From Oscillospiraceae bacterium (GTDB lineage: Bacteria; Bacillota; Clostridia; Oscillospirales; Acutalibacteraceae): a stretch of 64,000 nucleotides of DNA. The stretch lies in the NCBI GenBank assembly GCA_015066625.1, contig SVOC01000007.1, positions 1 through 64,000 on the forward strand. Reading direction: 5' to 3'. The position numbers and the translations under genes were made by a program. The notes beneath the pieces are model-generated. The model did no database searches. It was not told the DNA's origin and worked only from the letters and a program-made list of their open reading frames with translations. Position 1 is the first letter of the stretch. Every line of letters begins with the position of its first letter. Positions 52,625 through 61,953 of this stretch are shown here, one piece after another.

Positions 52625-53761
52625 ATGGATTTGAATGAACTGAGAAACAAAATAGACAGTATAGATAAAGAACTTGTAAAACTCTTTAAAGAAAGAATGG
52701 AAACTGCCGCCGAAGTGGGCAGATTCAAGCAGGAAAACGGCATACCCGTTTTCAACCGTCAGCGTGAAAGAGAAATTATCAACAATGTAACGGAAAGCGT
52801 ACCCGAAGAGCTTCAAAGCTACGCAAAAACTCTTTATCAGACCCTTTTTGAGCTGAGCCGTTCTTACCAGAAAAGAATAATTTACCCTCAATCCGATTTT
52901 TCAAAAATGATTGAAGAAGCAACCGCAGGGGAACCCTTGCCGATGCCTGAAAGAGCAACCGTTGCCTGTCAAGGTGTTGAAGGTGCGTATTCACAGTTTG
53001 CCTGCGATAAGATGTTTGCTTACCCGTCGATTATGTATTTCTCGGGATTTGAGGATGTTTTCAAAGCTGTTGACAGCGGTCTGTGCCGCTACGGCATTCT
53101 GCCCGTTGAAAACAGCACCGCAGGCTCCGTCAACAAGGTCTATGACCTTATGAACAAATACAAATTCTACATCACTCACAGCCTTAAGCTTTTTATCGGA
53201 CATACACTTCTTGCGCCCCGCGGCGTAAAGCTTGAAGATGTTAAAGAGGTTTTCTCTCACGAGCAGGCACTTAATCAGTGCAGTGAATATCTTGCAAAGC
53301 TGGGAGTTAAAATAACCGTGTGTGAGAATACTGCTGTTGCGGCAAAGATGGTTGCCCAAAGCGGAAGAACCGACTGCGCTGCCATCGGCTCAAAGGATTG
53401 TGCCGAGCTTTACGGTCTTTCCGTGCTCAAAAGCGGAATTCAGAATACGGATAATAATTACACCCGTTTTATCTGCATATCCAAAAAGCTTGAAATCTAT
53501 GCAGGCGCCGACAAAACCAGCATAATGATGACCCTTCCCCACAAGCCCGGTGCACTCTATAACGTAATCTCGGGCTTTGCAGCTCTGGGGCTTAATATGA
53601 CAAAGCTTGAAAGCCGACCTCTGCCCGGCACAAACTTTGAATTTATGTTTTATTTCGATATTAATGCCTCCGTATATTCGGAAAACCTGCGTGTTCTTCT
53701 TAACGAGCTTGAACACGATGCGGAGCAATTCAGTTATCTGGGAAGCTATACGGAGGGCTGA
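52625..53761 (+). CDS. pheA: Bifunctional chorismate mutase / prephenate dehydratase
   Basis: 378 residues from ATG 52625. Residues 1-85 are an AroQ-type chorismate mutase (ELRNKIDSIDKELVKLFKERM). Residues about 105-280 are the dehydratase, with GVEGAYSQFA and PVENSTAGSV. Residues 290-370 are an ACT domain with GALYNVI and ESRP, the phenylalanine-binding motifs, so feedback inhibition by Phe is expected. It gives phenylpyruvate. Confidence 0.94.
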   Translation: MDLNELRNKIDSIDKELVKLFKERMETAAEVGRFKQENGIPVFNRQREREIINNVTESVPEELQSYAKTLYQTLFELSRSYQKRIIYPQSDFSKMIEEATAGEPLPMPERATVACQGVEGAYSQFACDKMFAYPSIMYFSGFEDVFKAVDSGLCRYGILPVENSTAGSVNKVYDLMNKYKFYITHSLKLFIGHTLLAPRGVKLEDVKEVFSHEQALNQCSEYLAKLGVKITVCENTAVAAKMVAQSGRTDCAAIGSKDCAELYGLSVLKSGIQNTDNNYTRFICISKKLEIYAGADKTSIMMTLPHKPGALYNVISGFAALGLNMTKLESRPLPGTNFEFMFYFDINASVYSENLRVLLNELEHDAEQFSYLGSYTEG

Positions 53762-53763
53762 AA

Positions 53764-54987
53764 ATGTACGGACTTTTAGGCAGAAAGCTGGGTCATTCCC
53801 TTTCACCGCAGATTCACGCACTTCTGCATGACTATGAATATAAGCTTTATCCCACTGAGCCCGAAAATCTTGACGGCTTCTTTTCCGATACCCGTCTGAA
53901 AGGCTTCAATGTTACCATTCCTTATAAAGTCGAGGCATTCAACCGCTGTGACCGCCGCTCGGAAACCGCCGAAAAAATCGGCAGCGTGAATACGGTTATC
54001 CGCTGTGCCGACGGCTCACTTTACGGCGACAATACAGATTACTTCGGCTTTGATTATATGGCAAAGAAGTGCGACTGTGATTTCAAAGGCAAAAAGGTGC
54101 TTATCCTCGGCTCAGGAGGTGCAAGCCGCACGGTTTATCATGTTGCCCGTGACGGCGGCGCAAAAGAAATTGTTACGGTTTCACGCTCGGGAAAAAATAA
54201 TTATTCCAATATAAACCTGCATTACGATGCGGATATCATAGTCAACACCACACCCGTAGGAATGTACCCCGACAACGGCGAAAGACTTATTGACCTTTCA
54301 CGATTCACCAACTGCAAAAAGGCTCTTGACCTTATCTATAACCCTGCACGCACGGTTTTTTTACTTGACGCTCAAAAGCTTGGCATTGACTGCATAAACG
54401 GTCTTTATATGCTTGTTGCTCAGGCACTTCGGGGCGCGGAAATATTTACGGGCAAATCCATTCACCTTTCACGGGTTGATGAAATTTATGATAAAATAAT
54501 TTCAAATCAAAAAAACATTGCCCTTGTGGGTATGCCGGGCTGCGGCAAATCCACCTGTGCCGCCCTGCTTTCGCAAATCACAGGCAGAGAATGTATTGAC
54601 ACCGACAGCCTTGTTGTTGAATCATCGGGCGAAACCATTCCCGATATTTTTGAGAAATACGGCGAGAATGAATTCCGCAACCGTGAAACCGAAGCTGTCC
54701 ACATAGCAGGAAAGCTTTCGGGCAAAATAATCGCCACAGGCGGCGGTGCAATCCTCCGTGAAGAAAACCGCATTGCACTGCGAGAAAATTCCACGGTGAT
54801 TTTCCTTGACTCAAATCCCGATACTCTCGCCACCGACGGCAGACCCCTTTCGAAAGATGCGGAAACCTTGCACAGAATGCTTGAACAAAGACAGCCTTTC
54901 TATAAGGATGCGTCAGATTTCACCGTCAGTGTTGACCCCGACCCCCAAATAACAGTAAGGAGAATTTTAAAATGCATATACTTGTAA
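53764..54987 (+). CDS. aroE/aroK: Shikimate dehydrogenase - shikimate kinase fusion
   Basis: 407 residues. Residues 1-245 are AroE: HSLSPQIH, NVTIPYK (Lys55), NTDYFGF (Asp91) and the GSGGASRTVY nucleotide loop. Residues 250-407 are AroK: P-loop GMPGCGKST at 256-264, DTDSLV, FRNRETE, ATGGGA and the LID DGRPLSK. The linker is only about ten residues. It performs two consecutive shikimate steps. AroE-AroK fusions are known but uncommon; here no stop or frameshift separates the parts. Confidence 0.94.
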   Translation: MYGLLGRKLGHSLSPQIHALLHDYEYKLYPTEPENLDGFFSDTRLKGFNVTIPYKVEAFNRCDRRSETAEKIGSVNTVIRCADGSLYGDNTDYFGFDYMAKKCDCDFKGKKVLILGSGGASRTVYHVARDGGAKEIVTVSRSGKNNYSNINLHYDADIIVNTTPVGMYPDNGERLIDLSRFTNCKKALDLIYNPARTVFLLDAQKLGIDCINGLYMLVAQALRGAEIFTGKSIHLSRVDEIYDKIISNQKNIALVGMPGCGKSTCAALLSQITGRECIDTDSLVVESSGETIPDIFEKYGENEFRNRETEAVHIAGKLSGKIIATGGGAILREENRIALRENSTVIFLDSNPDTLATDGRPLSKDAETLHRMLEQRQPFYKDASDFTVSVDPDPQITVRRILKCIYL

Positions 54988-55400
54988 TAAACGGACCCAA
55001 TCTGAATATGCTGGGCATAAGAGAACCAAATATATACGGAAGCAATTCCTATGAAAATCTCTGCTCAATCATTCTTGACTACGCCGCAGAAAAAGGCGTT
55101 GAAGCCCAGCTTTTCCAGTCGAATCACGAGGGAGCAATAGTTGATGCCATTCACGAAGCATACCGTGACGAGGTTGACGGAATAATCATCAATCCTGCCG
55201 CCTACACCCACACCAGCATCGCAATTCTTGATGCACTTAAAGCGGTTGCAATCCCTGCGGTTGAGGTGCATATTTCAGATATCAGCACCAGAGAATCTTT
55301 CAGACAGATGTCATATGCAGGTATGGCATGTGAAAAATCATTTGTCGGTCTGGGCTTTGACGGATACCTTCGGGCAATTGATTATCTGATAGGCAAATAA
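54972..55400 (+). CDS. aroQ: Type II 3-dehydroquinate dehydratase
   Basis: 142 residues of the type II fold: INGPNLNMLGIREPNIYG, the catalytic Tyr in that loop, SNHEGAIVDAIHEA, NPAAYTHTSIAI and EVHISDISTRESFR. It dehydrates 3-dehydroquinate. Its start lies 16 bases inside the aroE/K gene. It closes the operon before a strong terminator. Confidence 0.95.
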   Translation: MHILVINGPNLNMLGIREPNIYGSNSYENLCSIILDYAAEKGVEAQLFQSNHEGAIVDAIHEAYRDEVDGIIINPAAYTHTSIAILDALKAVAIPAVEVHISDISTRESFRQMSYAGMACEKSFVGLGFDGYLRAIDYLIGK

Positions 55401-55403
55401 AAA

Positions 55404-55439
55404 AAGCGTACGGTCACCAAAACCGTACGCTTAATTTTT
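55404..55439. terminator. Bidirectional terminator between aroQ and jag
   Basis: Perfect hairpin AAGCGTACGGT / ACCGTACGCTT with A and T runs on either side. Confidence 0.92.
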
Positions 55440-56355
55440 AGTCCTTATTGATTTCAATCTTTCCGTAAAGTGAACCTGCTGAATCCGAGCGGGGTGCTCT
55501 TGCAGGTGCTGCGGGTGCATCGGAATCGTTGCGTCTGTTGTTATAGCCGCCTCTGTTACCGCCGCGGTATCCGCCTCTGTTGCCGCCCTTGTTGTAACCG
55601 CCGCGGCCTCTGTTGTTGTAGCCGCCGTTTGTGGGCTTAACACCCTCTTCAAGGGTAATAACAACCTTTCTGTCGCTGTCGCTGCCTACTGAATGTGAGG
55701 TAACGCCTTCGATTTCCTGAACGGTTGTGTGAATGATTCTTCTTTCGTAGGGGTTCATAGGCTCAAGTACAACATTTCTGCCGTATTTTCTTACCTTTGC
55801 CGCATTCTTGCGTGCAAGTGATCGGAGAGTGTTTTCTCTCTTTTCTCTGTAATTGCCTACATTGATTGAAACTCTCTTGAATTCTTCGTTGCCTCTGTTG
55901 ATAACAAGGCGTGTAAGATACTGTATAGCATCAAGAGTTTCGCCTCTTCTGCCGATTACCGAACCGTAATCGTCGCCGCAGCTGATCGAGAAACGAACTT
56001 CTTCATCATCTGCTTCAACTGTAATCTCAGCTTCTTCAACACCGAGATTTTTGAGAATTGTAAGGATGTAATCCTTTGCTTTGTCAAATGAACCGTCCTC
56101 AACAGCAACCATCTTTTTGGCTGCGGGAGCAGCCTTTTCTTCAGCGGGAACGGGCTCAGCGACGGGCTCGTCCTCTGCTTCGTAGCTTACCTTTACCTTT
56201 GCGGATGAACCGCCGAAAATACCGAAAAGCTTAGCCTTGGGCTGTTCCAGAACTTCATATTTAATATCTGCATCTTCGGGGGCGTTAAGCGCCTTCAACG
56301 CAGCGTCTTTTGCTTCTTCAATAGTAGCACCTGTACCGAATGCTTCTTTTATCAA
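55438..56355 (-). CDS. jag: Jag/KhpB RNA-binding protein with Arg-Gly-rich tail
   Basis: 305 residues. A Jag-N domain (1-50) and an Ala/Glu-rich linker precede the KH domain (about 90-165; GDDYGSVIGRRGETLDAIQYL) and R3H domain (170-230; EPMNPYERRIIHTTVQE). Residues about 238-285 form a Gly/Arg/Asn/Tyr-rich tail with repeated RGGY units, not usual in Jag. The KH-R3H protein binds many RNAs and influences cell division. It is downstream of yidC in the usual order. Confidence 0.92.
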   Translation of the reverse strand: MIKEAFGTGATIEEAKDAALKALNAPEDADIKYEVLEQPKAKLFGIFGGSSAKVKVSYEAEDEPVAEPVPAEEKAAPAAKKMVAVEDGSFDKAKDYILTILKNLGVEEAEITVEADDEEVRFSISCGDDYGSVIGRRGETLDAIQYLTRLVINRGNEEFKRVSINVGNYREKRENTLRSLARKNAAKVRKYGRNVVLEPMNPYERRIIHTTVQEIEGVTSHSVGSDSDRKVVITLEEGVKPTNGGYNNRGRGGYNKGGNRGGYRGGNRGGYNNRRNDSDAPAAPARAPRSDSAGSLYGKIEINKD

Positions 56356-56377
56356 AATGTTTCACCACCTGAATGTG

Positions 56378-57343
56378 TTAGTTGTTCTTCTCTTTTCTTT
56401 CAACAGTCTGCTTCAGGTTATTTTCTCTTGAACGGCGTGCTACCGTTTCATCGACCATAAGCTTTGCAAGCATCTTTTTGGGGTTATAAATCTGTCCGAT
56501 AATAACTGTTGAAATAAAACCGAAAATACTGGATGCAATCCAGTAAATACCGATACCTGCAGGATAGTTGACAACAAAATAGAGTGAGAACAAAGGCATA
56601 CCTAAGGTCATACAGCCTGTCATCATAAAGTTGCTTGCCATGGCAGGATTCTGCTTCTTCTGCTTAATCTGTGAGTAAAAACCCGTTGCCATTGATGAAA
56701 CAAATGAAAGCACGGGGATTGCCCAGATAACATGAAGACCCTTGAAATCCATAGGCACATCGCCCAATGAGAAGAGACCGAAGAAATCGAAATTAATGCC
56801 TTTGATAGCGTTAATTGCAGCTTCGCTTACGCCTGCAACGCCCTGCAAGGATTCAATATTCTGAATGATAATAAGCTCAACAAGGTGAGCACTCCTGGTG
56901 TTACCCGCAAGACCAAGATCCTGAACTGCTTTTGTGAGCAGTGCAATTTCTTCCTTTGTGATTTCACTGTCGTAAAGGAAGTTGCTCAGAGGATAATAGA
57001 TTGCACCGATAAGACCGAAAAGAAGAACAAACTGAACAAGCATAGGTGCACAGCCTGCGCCCATGGGGTTAAAACCTTCCCTCTGATAAAGAGCATTGGT
57101 TTCTTCCTGAATCTTCTGCTGATTTCCTGCATATTTGGTTTGAATTCTGCGAAGCTTTGCCTGCATTCGCTGTGTTTTGACCATACCCTTCTGCTGGCTG
57201 ATTGATGAAGGAATCATAAGGATTCTTGCAAATAAAGTCAGCAAAACAATAGCAACGGCATAGTTGCCCATACCTACTGTATCGTAAATAAATCTGAGAA
57301 TAAATCCGAAAGGTACGCCCAGAATTTCATAAATACCGGTCAT
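56378..57343 (-). CDS. yidC: Membrane protein insertase YidC/OxaA
   Basis: 321 residues with five or six membrane segments and the 60KD_IMP domain (LLTLFARILMIPSSISQQKGM with the conserved Arg in the groove, GCAPMLVQFVLLFGLIGAIYYPL). A basic C-terminal tail binds ribosomes. There is no lipobox, unlike SpoIIIJ of Bacillus. It overlaps yidD by four bases. Confidence 0.95.
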   Translation of the reverse strand: MTGIYEILGVPFGFILRFIYDTVGMGNYAVAIVLLTLFARILMIPSSISQQKGMVKTQRMQAKLRRIQTKYAGNQQKIQEETNALYQREGFNPMGAGCAPMLVQFVLLFGLIGAIYYPLSNFLYDSEITKEEIALLTKAVQDLGLAGNTRSAHLVELIIIQNIESLQGVAGVSEAAINAIKGINFDFFGLFSLGDVPMDFKGLHVIWAIPVLSFVSSMATGFYSQIKQKKQNPAMASNFMMTGCMTLGMPLFSLYFVVNYPAGIGIYWIASSIFGFISTVIIGQIYNPKKMLAKLMVDETVARRSRENNLKQTVERKEKNN

Positions 57344-57585
57344 TTTTTGTCCTCCGAATGGCGGTGCTTCTTAGGCGGTACCGGGTCGTATCCGCCGGGG
57401 AAAAGTATGTTGCACCTCATTAATCTGAATAAAGTTAAAAGGGTCCCCCGGATTGCTCCGTGAACCTGAATTGCCTCTACGGCATAGTGTGAGCAGGTGG
57501 GATAATACCTGCACATAGGGGGGAACAGCGGGGAAATACGCTTCTGATAAAAACGTATTGCGGAAAGCAGAAATTTTTTCATCAA
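57340..57585 (-). CDS. yidD: Membrane protein insertion efficiency factor YidD
   Basis: 81 residues, the normal size, with the family core RFYQKRISPLFPPMCRYYPTCSHYA and three conserved Cys. It lies between rnpA and yidC, overlapping both by four bases. Confidence 0.95.
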   Translation of the reverse strand: MMKKFLLSAIRFYQKRISPLFPPMCRYYPTCSHYAVEAIQVHGAIRGTLLTLFRLMRCNILFPGGYDPVPPKKHRHSEDKK

Positions 57586-57947
57586 AATTCAGCCCCCACA
57601 CTGCCGCTTACAACGCCGAGCTCCGTTAAATGACTTCTCATAACGGGTTCAAGGTCGCTGCTTTTGAGCTTTTTTGTTTTGAACCTTGCAACAAACACAA
57701 TGTCGTAATTCCCCGAACACTGAGGGTAAATTGAGGAGAATGCCGCCCTTATGATGCGGCGGCATCTGTTTCTCTCAACTGCACTGCCGAGCTTTTTTGC
57801 GGCAGTAATGCCCATACGGATACCCTGACCTCTGTTTTTTACAACATAGGTCACGATTGACGGGGCGGCCTTGACCTTACCCCTGCCGTAGGCACGGTGG
57901 AATTCGGTGTTCTGCTTTAAGGTTACCGGTTTCTGCATCTTCACCAT
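57582..57947 (-). CDS. rnpA: Ribonuclease P protein component
   Basis: 121 residues. The RNR motif appears as AVERNRCRRIIRAAF, and the N-terminal FHRAYGRGK fits the RNase P protein. It helps RNase P RNA mature tRNA 5' ends. It follows rpmH by 15 bases. Confidence 0.95.
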   Translation of the reverse strand: MVKMQKPVTLKQNTEFHRAYGRGKVKAAPSIVTYVVKNRGQGIRMGITAAKKLGSAVERNRCRRIIRAAFSSIYPQCSGNYDIVFVARFKTKKLKSSDLEPVMRSHLTELGVVSGSVGAEF

Positions 57948-57962
57948 TTCCTTTTTTAAGGA

Positions 57963-58097
57963 TTAGTAAGTGAGCTGCTTTCTGCCCTTTGCTCTGCGAC
58001 GGGCAAGAACCTTGCGGCCGTTTCTGTCAGCCATTCTCTTGCGGAAGCCGTGTTCCATCTTGCGATGACGCTTCTTGGGCTGGTAAGTTCTTTTCAT
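57963..58097 (-). CDS. rpmH: 50S ribosomal protein L34
   Basis: 44 residues from ATG 58097 (GGAGG six bases upstream), starting [19 protein letters not shown], the invariant L34 sequence; the longer frame to 58160 is non-coding leader. It is the first gene of the rpmH-rnpA-yidD-yidC-jag unit pointing away from dnaA. Confidence 0.97.
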   Translation of the reverse strand: MKRTYQPKKRHRKMEHGFRKRMADRNGRKVLARRRAKGRKQLTY

Positions 58098-58501
58098 TCT
58101 GCTAACCTCCGTTTCACTTTTTGTGTATTTTCCGACCTTTTCGGGGTCTGAAACAATCAAAATTAAATGGGGTGAATACCACGCAAATAAAAATGATTAT
58201 TAAGCAAAAACATAAAAAAATGCATAACAAACCAAGGGGCATACCCCTCAGAGTACACATTATATAACAAACATGGTGCCAATGTCAACAATTTTTTGAA
58301 TTTAATCGTTATTTTGGAGCTTTGCGGCAAAAATTATGCACAGGTTTTCCACCTGTGCGTGAAAACTTTTCGGTTTTCGGGTAATTTCTTCTTGAAATAA
58401 CCGTCGCTTTGTGCTATAGTGTATTATGTATCGTTATCGTTAGAATGCGAAAGAATGCGCTAAAATAAAAGACTACTGTAAAATCGGAGGAAAAGAAAGA
58501 T
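58098..58501. other. Putative replication origin region between rpmH and dnaA
   Basis: About 400 bases without a gene between divergent rpmH and dnaA, the usual place of oriC in Firmicutes. The left half (58160-58320) is A/T-rich. TTATGCACA at 58334-58342 fits the DnaA-box consensus TTATNCACA, and it overlaps a hairpin GCACAGG / CCTGTGC (58338-58358). Only one full-consensus box was found by eye, so other boxes may lie elsewhere near dnaA. Confidence 0.6.
58392..58420 (+). promoter_or_regulatory. dnaA promoter
   Basis: TTGAAA, 17 bases, TATAGT, about 80 bases before the dnaA ATG. Confidence 0.75.
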
Positions 58502-59824
58502 ATGGAATCTCTCAAAGAGATGTGGGCTCTCGTGTGTGAAGAGCTCAGAGCATCATGCGGCGATGTTATTTACTCAAGCTGGTTCAAGCCCCTTGAAATT
58601 ATCAGCTTTGACGGTGCGAAAGCAGAAATCGGGGCAAGTGAATTTGTAAAAAGAATTATCGACCAGAGATTTTCGGACGATATTGCACAGGCGTTCAAAA
58701 AGGTTATGGGCTTTGATGTAGAAATCATCATTGTGGATACAAATGCTGTTGCAAAGGCCCAGGCTGCTGCAGCTCAGGCGGCGGCAAATGCAGGCGGTTC
58801 ATCACTGAGCATTGAAAAGAACACATTCGAAACCTTCGTTGTAGGTTCATCAAACAAATTTGCCCACGCAGCGGCTCAGGCGGTTGCGGCAACTCCCGGT
58901 GCGGCATACAACCCCCTTTTCATATACGGCAATTCGGGTCTGGGCAAAACTCACCTTCTCTGTGCCATCGGCAACGAAATAAAAAGCAAAAATCCCAAAG
59001 CTGATATCATTTTCACCCGCGGTGAAGATTTTGTAAGCCTTATTGTTGACGGCATCAAGGAAAAGTCAATGAAGGAAATTCATAAGAAGTACAGAAACTG
59101 CGATGTTCTCATCGTTGACGATATTCAGTTTATCGCAGGCAAAGAGTCAACTCAGGAAGAATTTTTCCATACATTTAATACTCTTACTCAGGACGGCAAG
59201 CAGATTGTTCTTGCTTCCGACCGTGCACCCAAGGATATCGAAATTCTTGACGAAAGACTCCGTAACCGTTTTGAGTGGGGACTTCTTGCAGATATCCAGC
59301 CCCCCGATACCGAAACAAGAATGGCGATTATCCAGCGTAAGGCAGACACCCTCGGTCTTGAACTTCCTCCCGATGTTGTTCAGTTCATTGCCGATAAAAT
59401 CAAATCAAACATCCGTCAGCTTGAAGGTGCGGTTAAGAAAATCAATGCACTTGTCAACATCGAAGGTGCTTCAATCAACATTGCAATGGCACAGAATGCT
59501 ATCCGTGATATTATGACCGACAGCAGACCTGTTTCGTCCATTGTAAGCAGTATCATTTCAGAGACCTCACGCACCTTCGGAGTTCCTCAGATGGATATAA
59601 TTTCCAAAAAGAAGGATGCCAAAACCGCAAGAGCAAGACAGGTTGCAATTTACATAGTCAGAGAAATCACCGACCTCACACAGAAGGAAATCAGCGAATT
59701 CTTCGGCGGCAGAGACAGAACAACAATTCTTTATTCGGTCGAAACCGTTGCAAAGGATGCGGCAAACGATTCCTCACTCAAAAAGACTATCGAAAAAATC
59801 ATCAAGAATGTGCAGGAACAGTAA
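58502..59824 (+). CDS. dnaA: Chromosomal replication initiator DnaA
   Basis: 440 residues. Domain I at 1-85, an Ala-rich domain II near 85-110, AAA+ domain III with GNSGLGKTH (Walker A) and DVLIVDDIQFI (Walker B), and domain IV with the DNA-binding GGRDRTTILYS, where GGRDHTT is usual (His to Arg). GGAGG lies 11 bases before the ATG. The following gene is ftsY, not dnaN, which is not the common order. Confidence 0.97.
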   Translation: MESLKEMWALVCEELRASCGDVIYSSWFKPLEIISFDGAKAEIGASEFVKRIIDQRFSDDIAQAFKKVMGFDVEIIIVDTNAVAKAQAAAAQAAANAGGSSLSIEKNTFETFVVGSSNKFAHAAAQAVAATPGAAYNPLFIYGNSGLGKTHLLCAIGNEIKSKNPKADIIFTRGEDFVSLIVDGIKEKSMKEIHKKYRNCDVLIVDDIQFIAGKESTQEEFFHTFNTLTQDGKQIVLASDRAPKDIEILDERLRNRFEWGLLADIQPPDTETRMAIIQRKADTLGLELPPDVVQFIADKIKSNIRQLEGAVKKINALVNIEGASINIAMAQNAIRDIMTDSRPVSSIVSSIISETSRTFGVPQMDIISKKKDAKTARARQVAIYIVREITDLTQKEISEFFGGRDRTTILYSVETVAKDAANDSSLKKTIEKIIKNVQEQ

Positions 59825-59858
59825 ATTACGCAATACATTAGATATATAGAGGTACGCT

Positions 59859-60782
59859 ATGGGACTTTTCAAAAGAATCAACAGAGGTCTGAAAAAGACC
59901 CGTGACAGCATGAGCGGCGCAATCAATGCGGCTCTCTACGGCAAAAACGAAATAGACGACGATTTTTACGAGGAGCTTGAAGAAATTCTCGTTATGGCAG
60001 ATGTTGGCGTAACCACCGCCGCCGAAATCGTTGACAGACTCAAAGACTCCGTATTTAAAAAGAATCTCCGCAAAGCCAAGGATGTGAAGGAAGAAATCCG
60101 CAATATCTGTGCAGACCTTCTCAGCGGCGGCGAGGAGCTTGATATGATAACCGTACCCTCGGTTATCCTTGTTATCGGCGTAAACGGCGTAGGCAAAACA
60201 ACATCAATCGGCAAAATGGCGGCGATGTTCAAGGAAGAAGGCAAAAAGGTTATCCTGGGTGCCGCAGATACTTTCAGAGCCGCAGCTATTGACCAGCTTG
60301 AAATCTGGGCTGACCGTGCAGGCGTTGATATCGTCAAGCACAAGGAAGGTGCAGACCCTGCCGCAGTTGTTTTTGATACAATTTCCGCAGGCAAGGCAAG
60401 AAATGCGGATATCATCATCTGTGACACCGCAGGCAGACTCCACAATAAGAAAAACCTTATGGAAGAGCTTGCCAAGATTTACAGAGTAATTGACCGTCAG
60501 CTCCCCTATGCAGACCGTGAAATTCTGCTTGTGCTTGATGCAACAACCGGTCAGAATGCAGTCAATCAGGCAAAAGAATTCAAGGATGTTGCCGAAATTA
60601 CGGGTATCATCCTCACAAAGCTTGACGGCACCGCAAAGGGCGGCGTTGTGCTTGCAATCAAAAACGACCTTAAAGTACCCGTCAAGTTTATCGGCGTAGG
60701 CGAAGGCATTGATGACCTGAGACCCTTTAATCCTGCAGCTTTTGCAGAAGGTCTGTTTGAAGAAGACAAAGACGAGGAATAA
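59859..60782 (+). CDS. ftsY: Signal recognition particle receptor FtsY
   Basis: 307 residues: N domain (1-85) then the SRP GTPase G domain with GVNGVGKTTSIGKMA, DTAGRLHNK, TKLDGTAKGG and GVGEGIDDL. The acidic A domain of E. coli is absent. It receives ribosome-nascent chain complexes at the membrane. Confidence 0.96.
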   Translation: MGLFKRINRGLKKTRDSMSGAINAALYGKNEIDDDFYEELEEILVMADVGVTTAAEIVDRLKDSVFKKNLRKAKDVKEEIRNICADLLSGGEELDMITVPSVILVIGVNGVGKTTSIGKMAAMFKEEGKKVILGAADTFRAAAIDQLEIWADRAGVDIVKHKEGADPAAVVFDTISAGKARNADIIICDTAGRLHNKKNLMEELAKIYRVIDRQLPYADREILLVLDATTGQNAVNQAKEFKDVAEITGIILTKLDGTAKGGVVLAIKNDLKVPVKFIGVGEGIDDLRPFNPAAFAEGLFEEDKDEE

Positions 60783-60787
60783 TATAT

Positions 60788-61387
60788 ATGGATTACATTA
60801 TTGCTACACACAATATGAAAAAGAGGGACGAAATGCAGCGCATTCTTGCTCCTCTCGGCATAAGAGTGCTTCTTGCTGAAGAGGCAGGCATTGAGCTTAC
60901 CGACGCTGAGGAAACAGGCACGACTTTTGAGGAAAACGCATTTATCAAGGCGGAAAGCGGATGCAGAGAAAGCGGTATGCCCTGCATTGCCGACGATTCG
61001 GGTCTTGCCGTTGATTATCTTGACGGTGCACCCGGTGTTTACTCTGCAAGGTATGCAGGTGAGCACGGCAACGATGAAGCCAACAACGAAAAGCTTCTCA
61101 AAGCCCTCGAAGGTGTTGATCCCGCCGAAAGAGGTGCCGCTTATGTCAGCGTTGCCTGCTGTGTATATCCCGACGGCAGAAAGCTTATCGCAAGAGGCGA
61201 ATGCAGAGGCACCATCGGTTACGAAGAAATCGGTAACGGCGGTTTCGGCTATGACCCCCTTTTCCTTCCCGTTGAATACGGCGGAGAAAAGACTATGGCA
61301 CAGCTTACCGCAGACGAAAAAGATGCAATCAGCCACAGAGGTAAATCCGTGCGTATGCTTGCAAAGCAGATTGAGGAGGACAACTGA
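60788..61387 (+). CDS. rdgB: XTP/dITP diphosphatase
   Basis: 199 residues of the HAM1 family: ATHNMKKRDEM, ADDSGLAVD, GFGYDPLF and SHRGKSV. It removes deaminated purine nucleotides. It is five bases after ftsY and shares one base with yhbY. Confidence 0.95.
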   Translation: MDYIIATHNMKKRDEMQRILAPLGIRVLLAEEAGIELTDAEETGTTFEENAFIKAESGCRESGMPCIADDSGLAVDYLDGAPGVYSARYAGEHGNDEANNEKLLKALEGVDPAERGAAYVSVACCVYPDGRKLIARGECRGTIGYEEIGNGGFGYDPLFLPVEYGGEKTMAQLTADEKDAISHRGKSVRMLAKQIEEDN

Positions 61388-61821
61388 TGACCGGTAAGGA
61401 AAGAGCCCAGCTCAGAGCACAGGCAAACGGTCTTGAACCCCTTTTCCAGATTGGTAAGGGCGGCATTTCCGATGCACTTGTTGCCCAGACTGCCGATGCA
61501 CTGAGAAAAAGAGAACTTATAAAGCTTAAAGTGCTGCTTGAAAGTGCACCCGAAAGCCCCAGAGAATTTGCCGATAAGCTTGCAGAGGCAACAGGCAGTG
61601 AGGTTATTCAGGTTATCGGCGGCAGTATAGTTTTCTATAAGGAAAACCCCGATAAAGATAAGGAAGAAACCAAAAAGAAGCCCGCAAAAAAAGGCAAGCC
61701 TCTCTCAAAGGTAAAGGCAAAAAGAGCACTTGCCGCCAAGCGTGAGGCTGAGGAAAAGAAAAGAAAAAAAGATTTTTACGCCAAAAAACGTGTTTACGGC
61801 AGCAAAAACAGCACAAAATAA
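61387..61821 (+). CDS. yhbY: YhbY-family ribosome-assembly RNA-binding protein
   Basis: 144 residues. Residues 1-97 are the CRM/YhbY fold with GKGGISDALVAQTADALRKRELIK and GGSIVFYKEN. A Lys/Ala-rich basic tail of about 45 residues follows, longer than typical YhbY, and may add RNA affinity. It is co-transcribed with rdgB. Confidence 0.9.
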   Translation: MTGKERAQLRAQANGLEPLFQIGKGGISDALVAQTADALRKRELIKLKVLLESAPESPREFADKLAEATGSEVIQVIGGSIVFYKENPDKDKEETKKKPAKKGKPLSKVKAKRALAAKREAEEKKRKKDFYAKKRVYGSKNSTK

Positions 61822-61899
61822 TGTGTAGGCATCCTTTCGGTGACCGTAAATCTTTGATTTTCTGAAATTTTTTGATTTCTTTGCAACAAAACTGGGATA

Positions 61900-61929
61900 T
61901 TGACACACTTATTTAATGTGTGGTATAAT
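61900..61929 (+). promoter_or_regulatory. smpB promoter
   Basis: TTGACA, 18 bases, TATAAT, 24 bases before the smpB ATG. The spacer holds a CACAC...GTGTG dyad that might bind a regulator. Confidence 0.8.
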
Positions 61930-61953
61930 CCCAATCCGTGAAAGGTACAAAAA

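Noticed and set aside
55515..55640. Repetitive G/C-poor-to-rich DNA considered as a tandem repeat or CRISPR
   Set aside because: It is the codon pattern of the Gly-Arg-rich tail of Jag.
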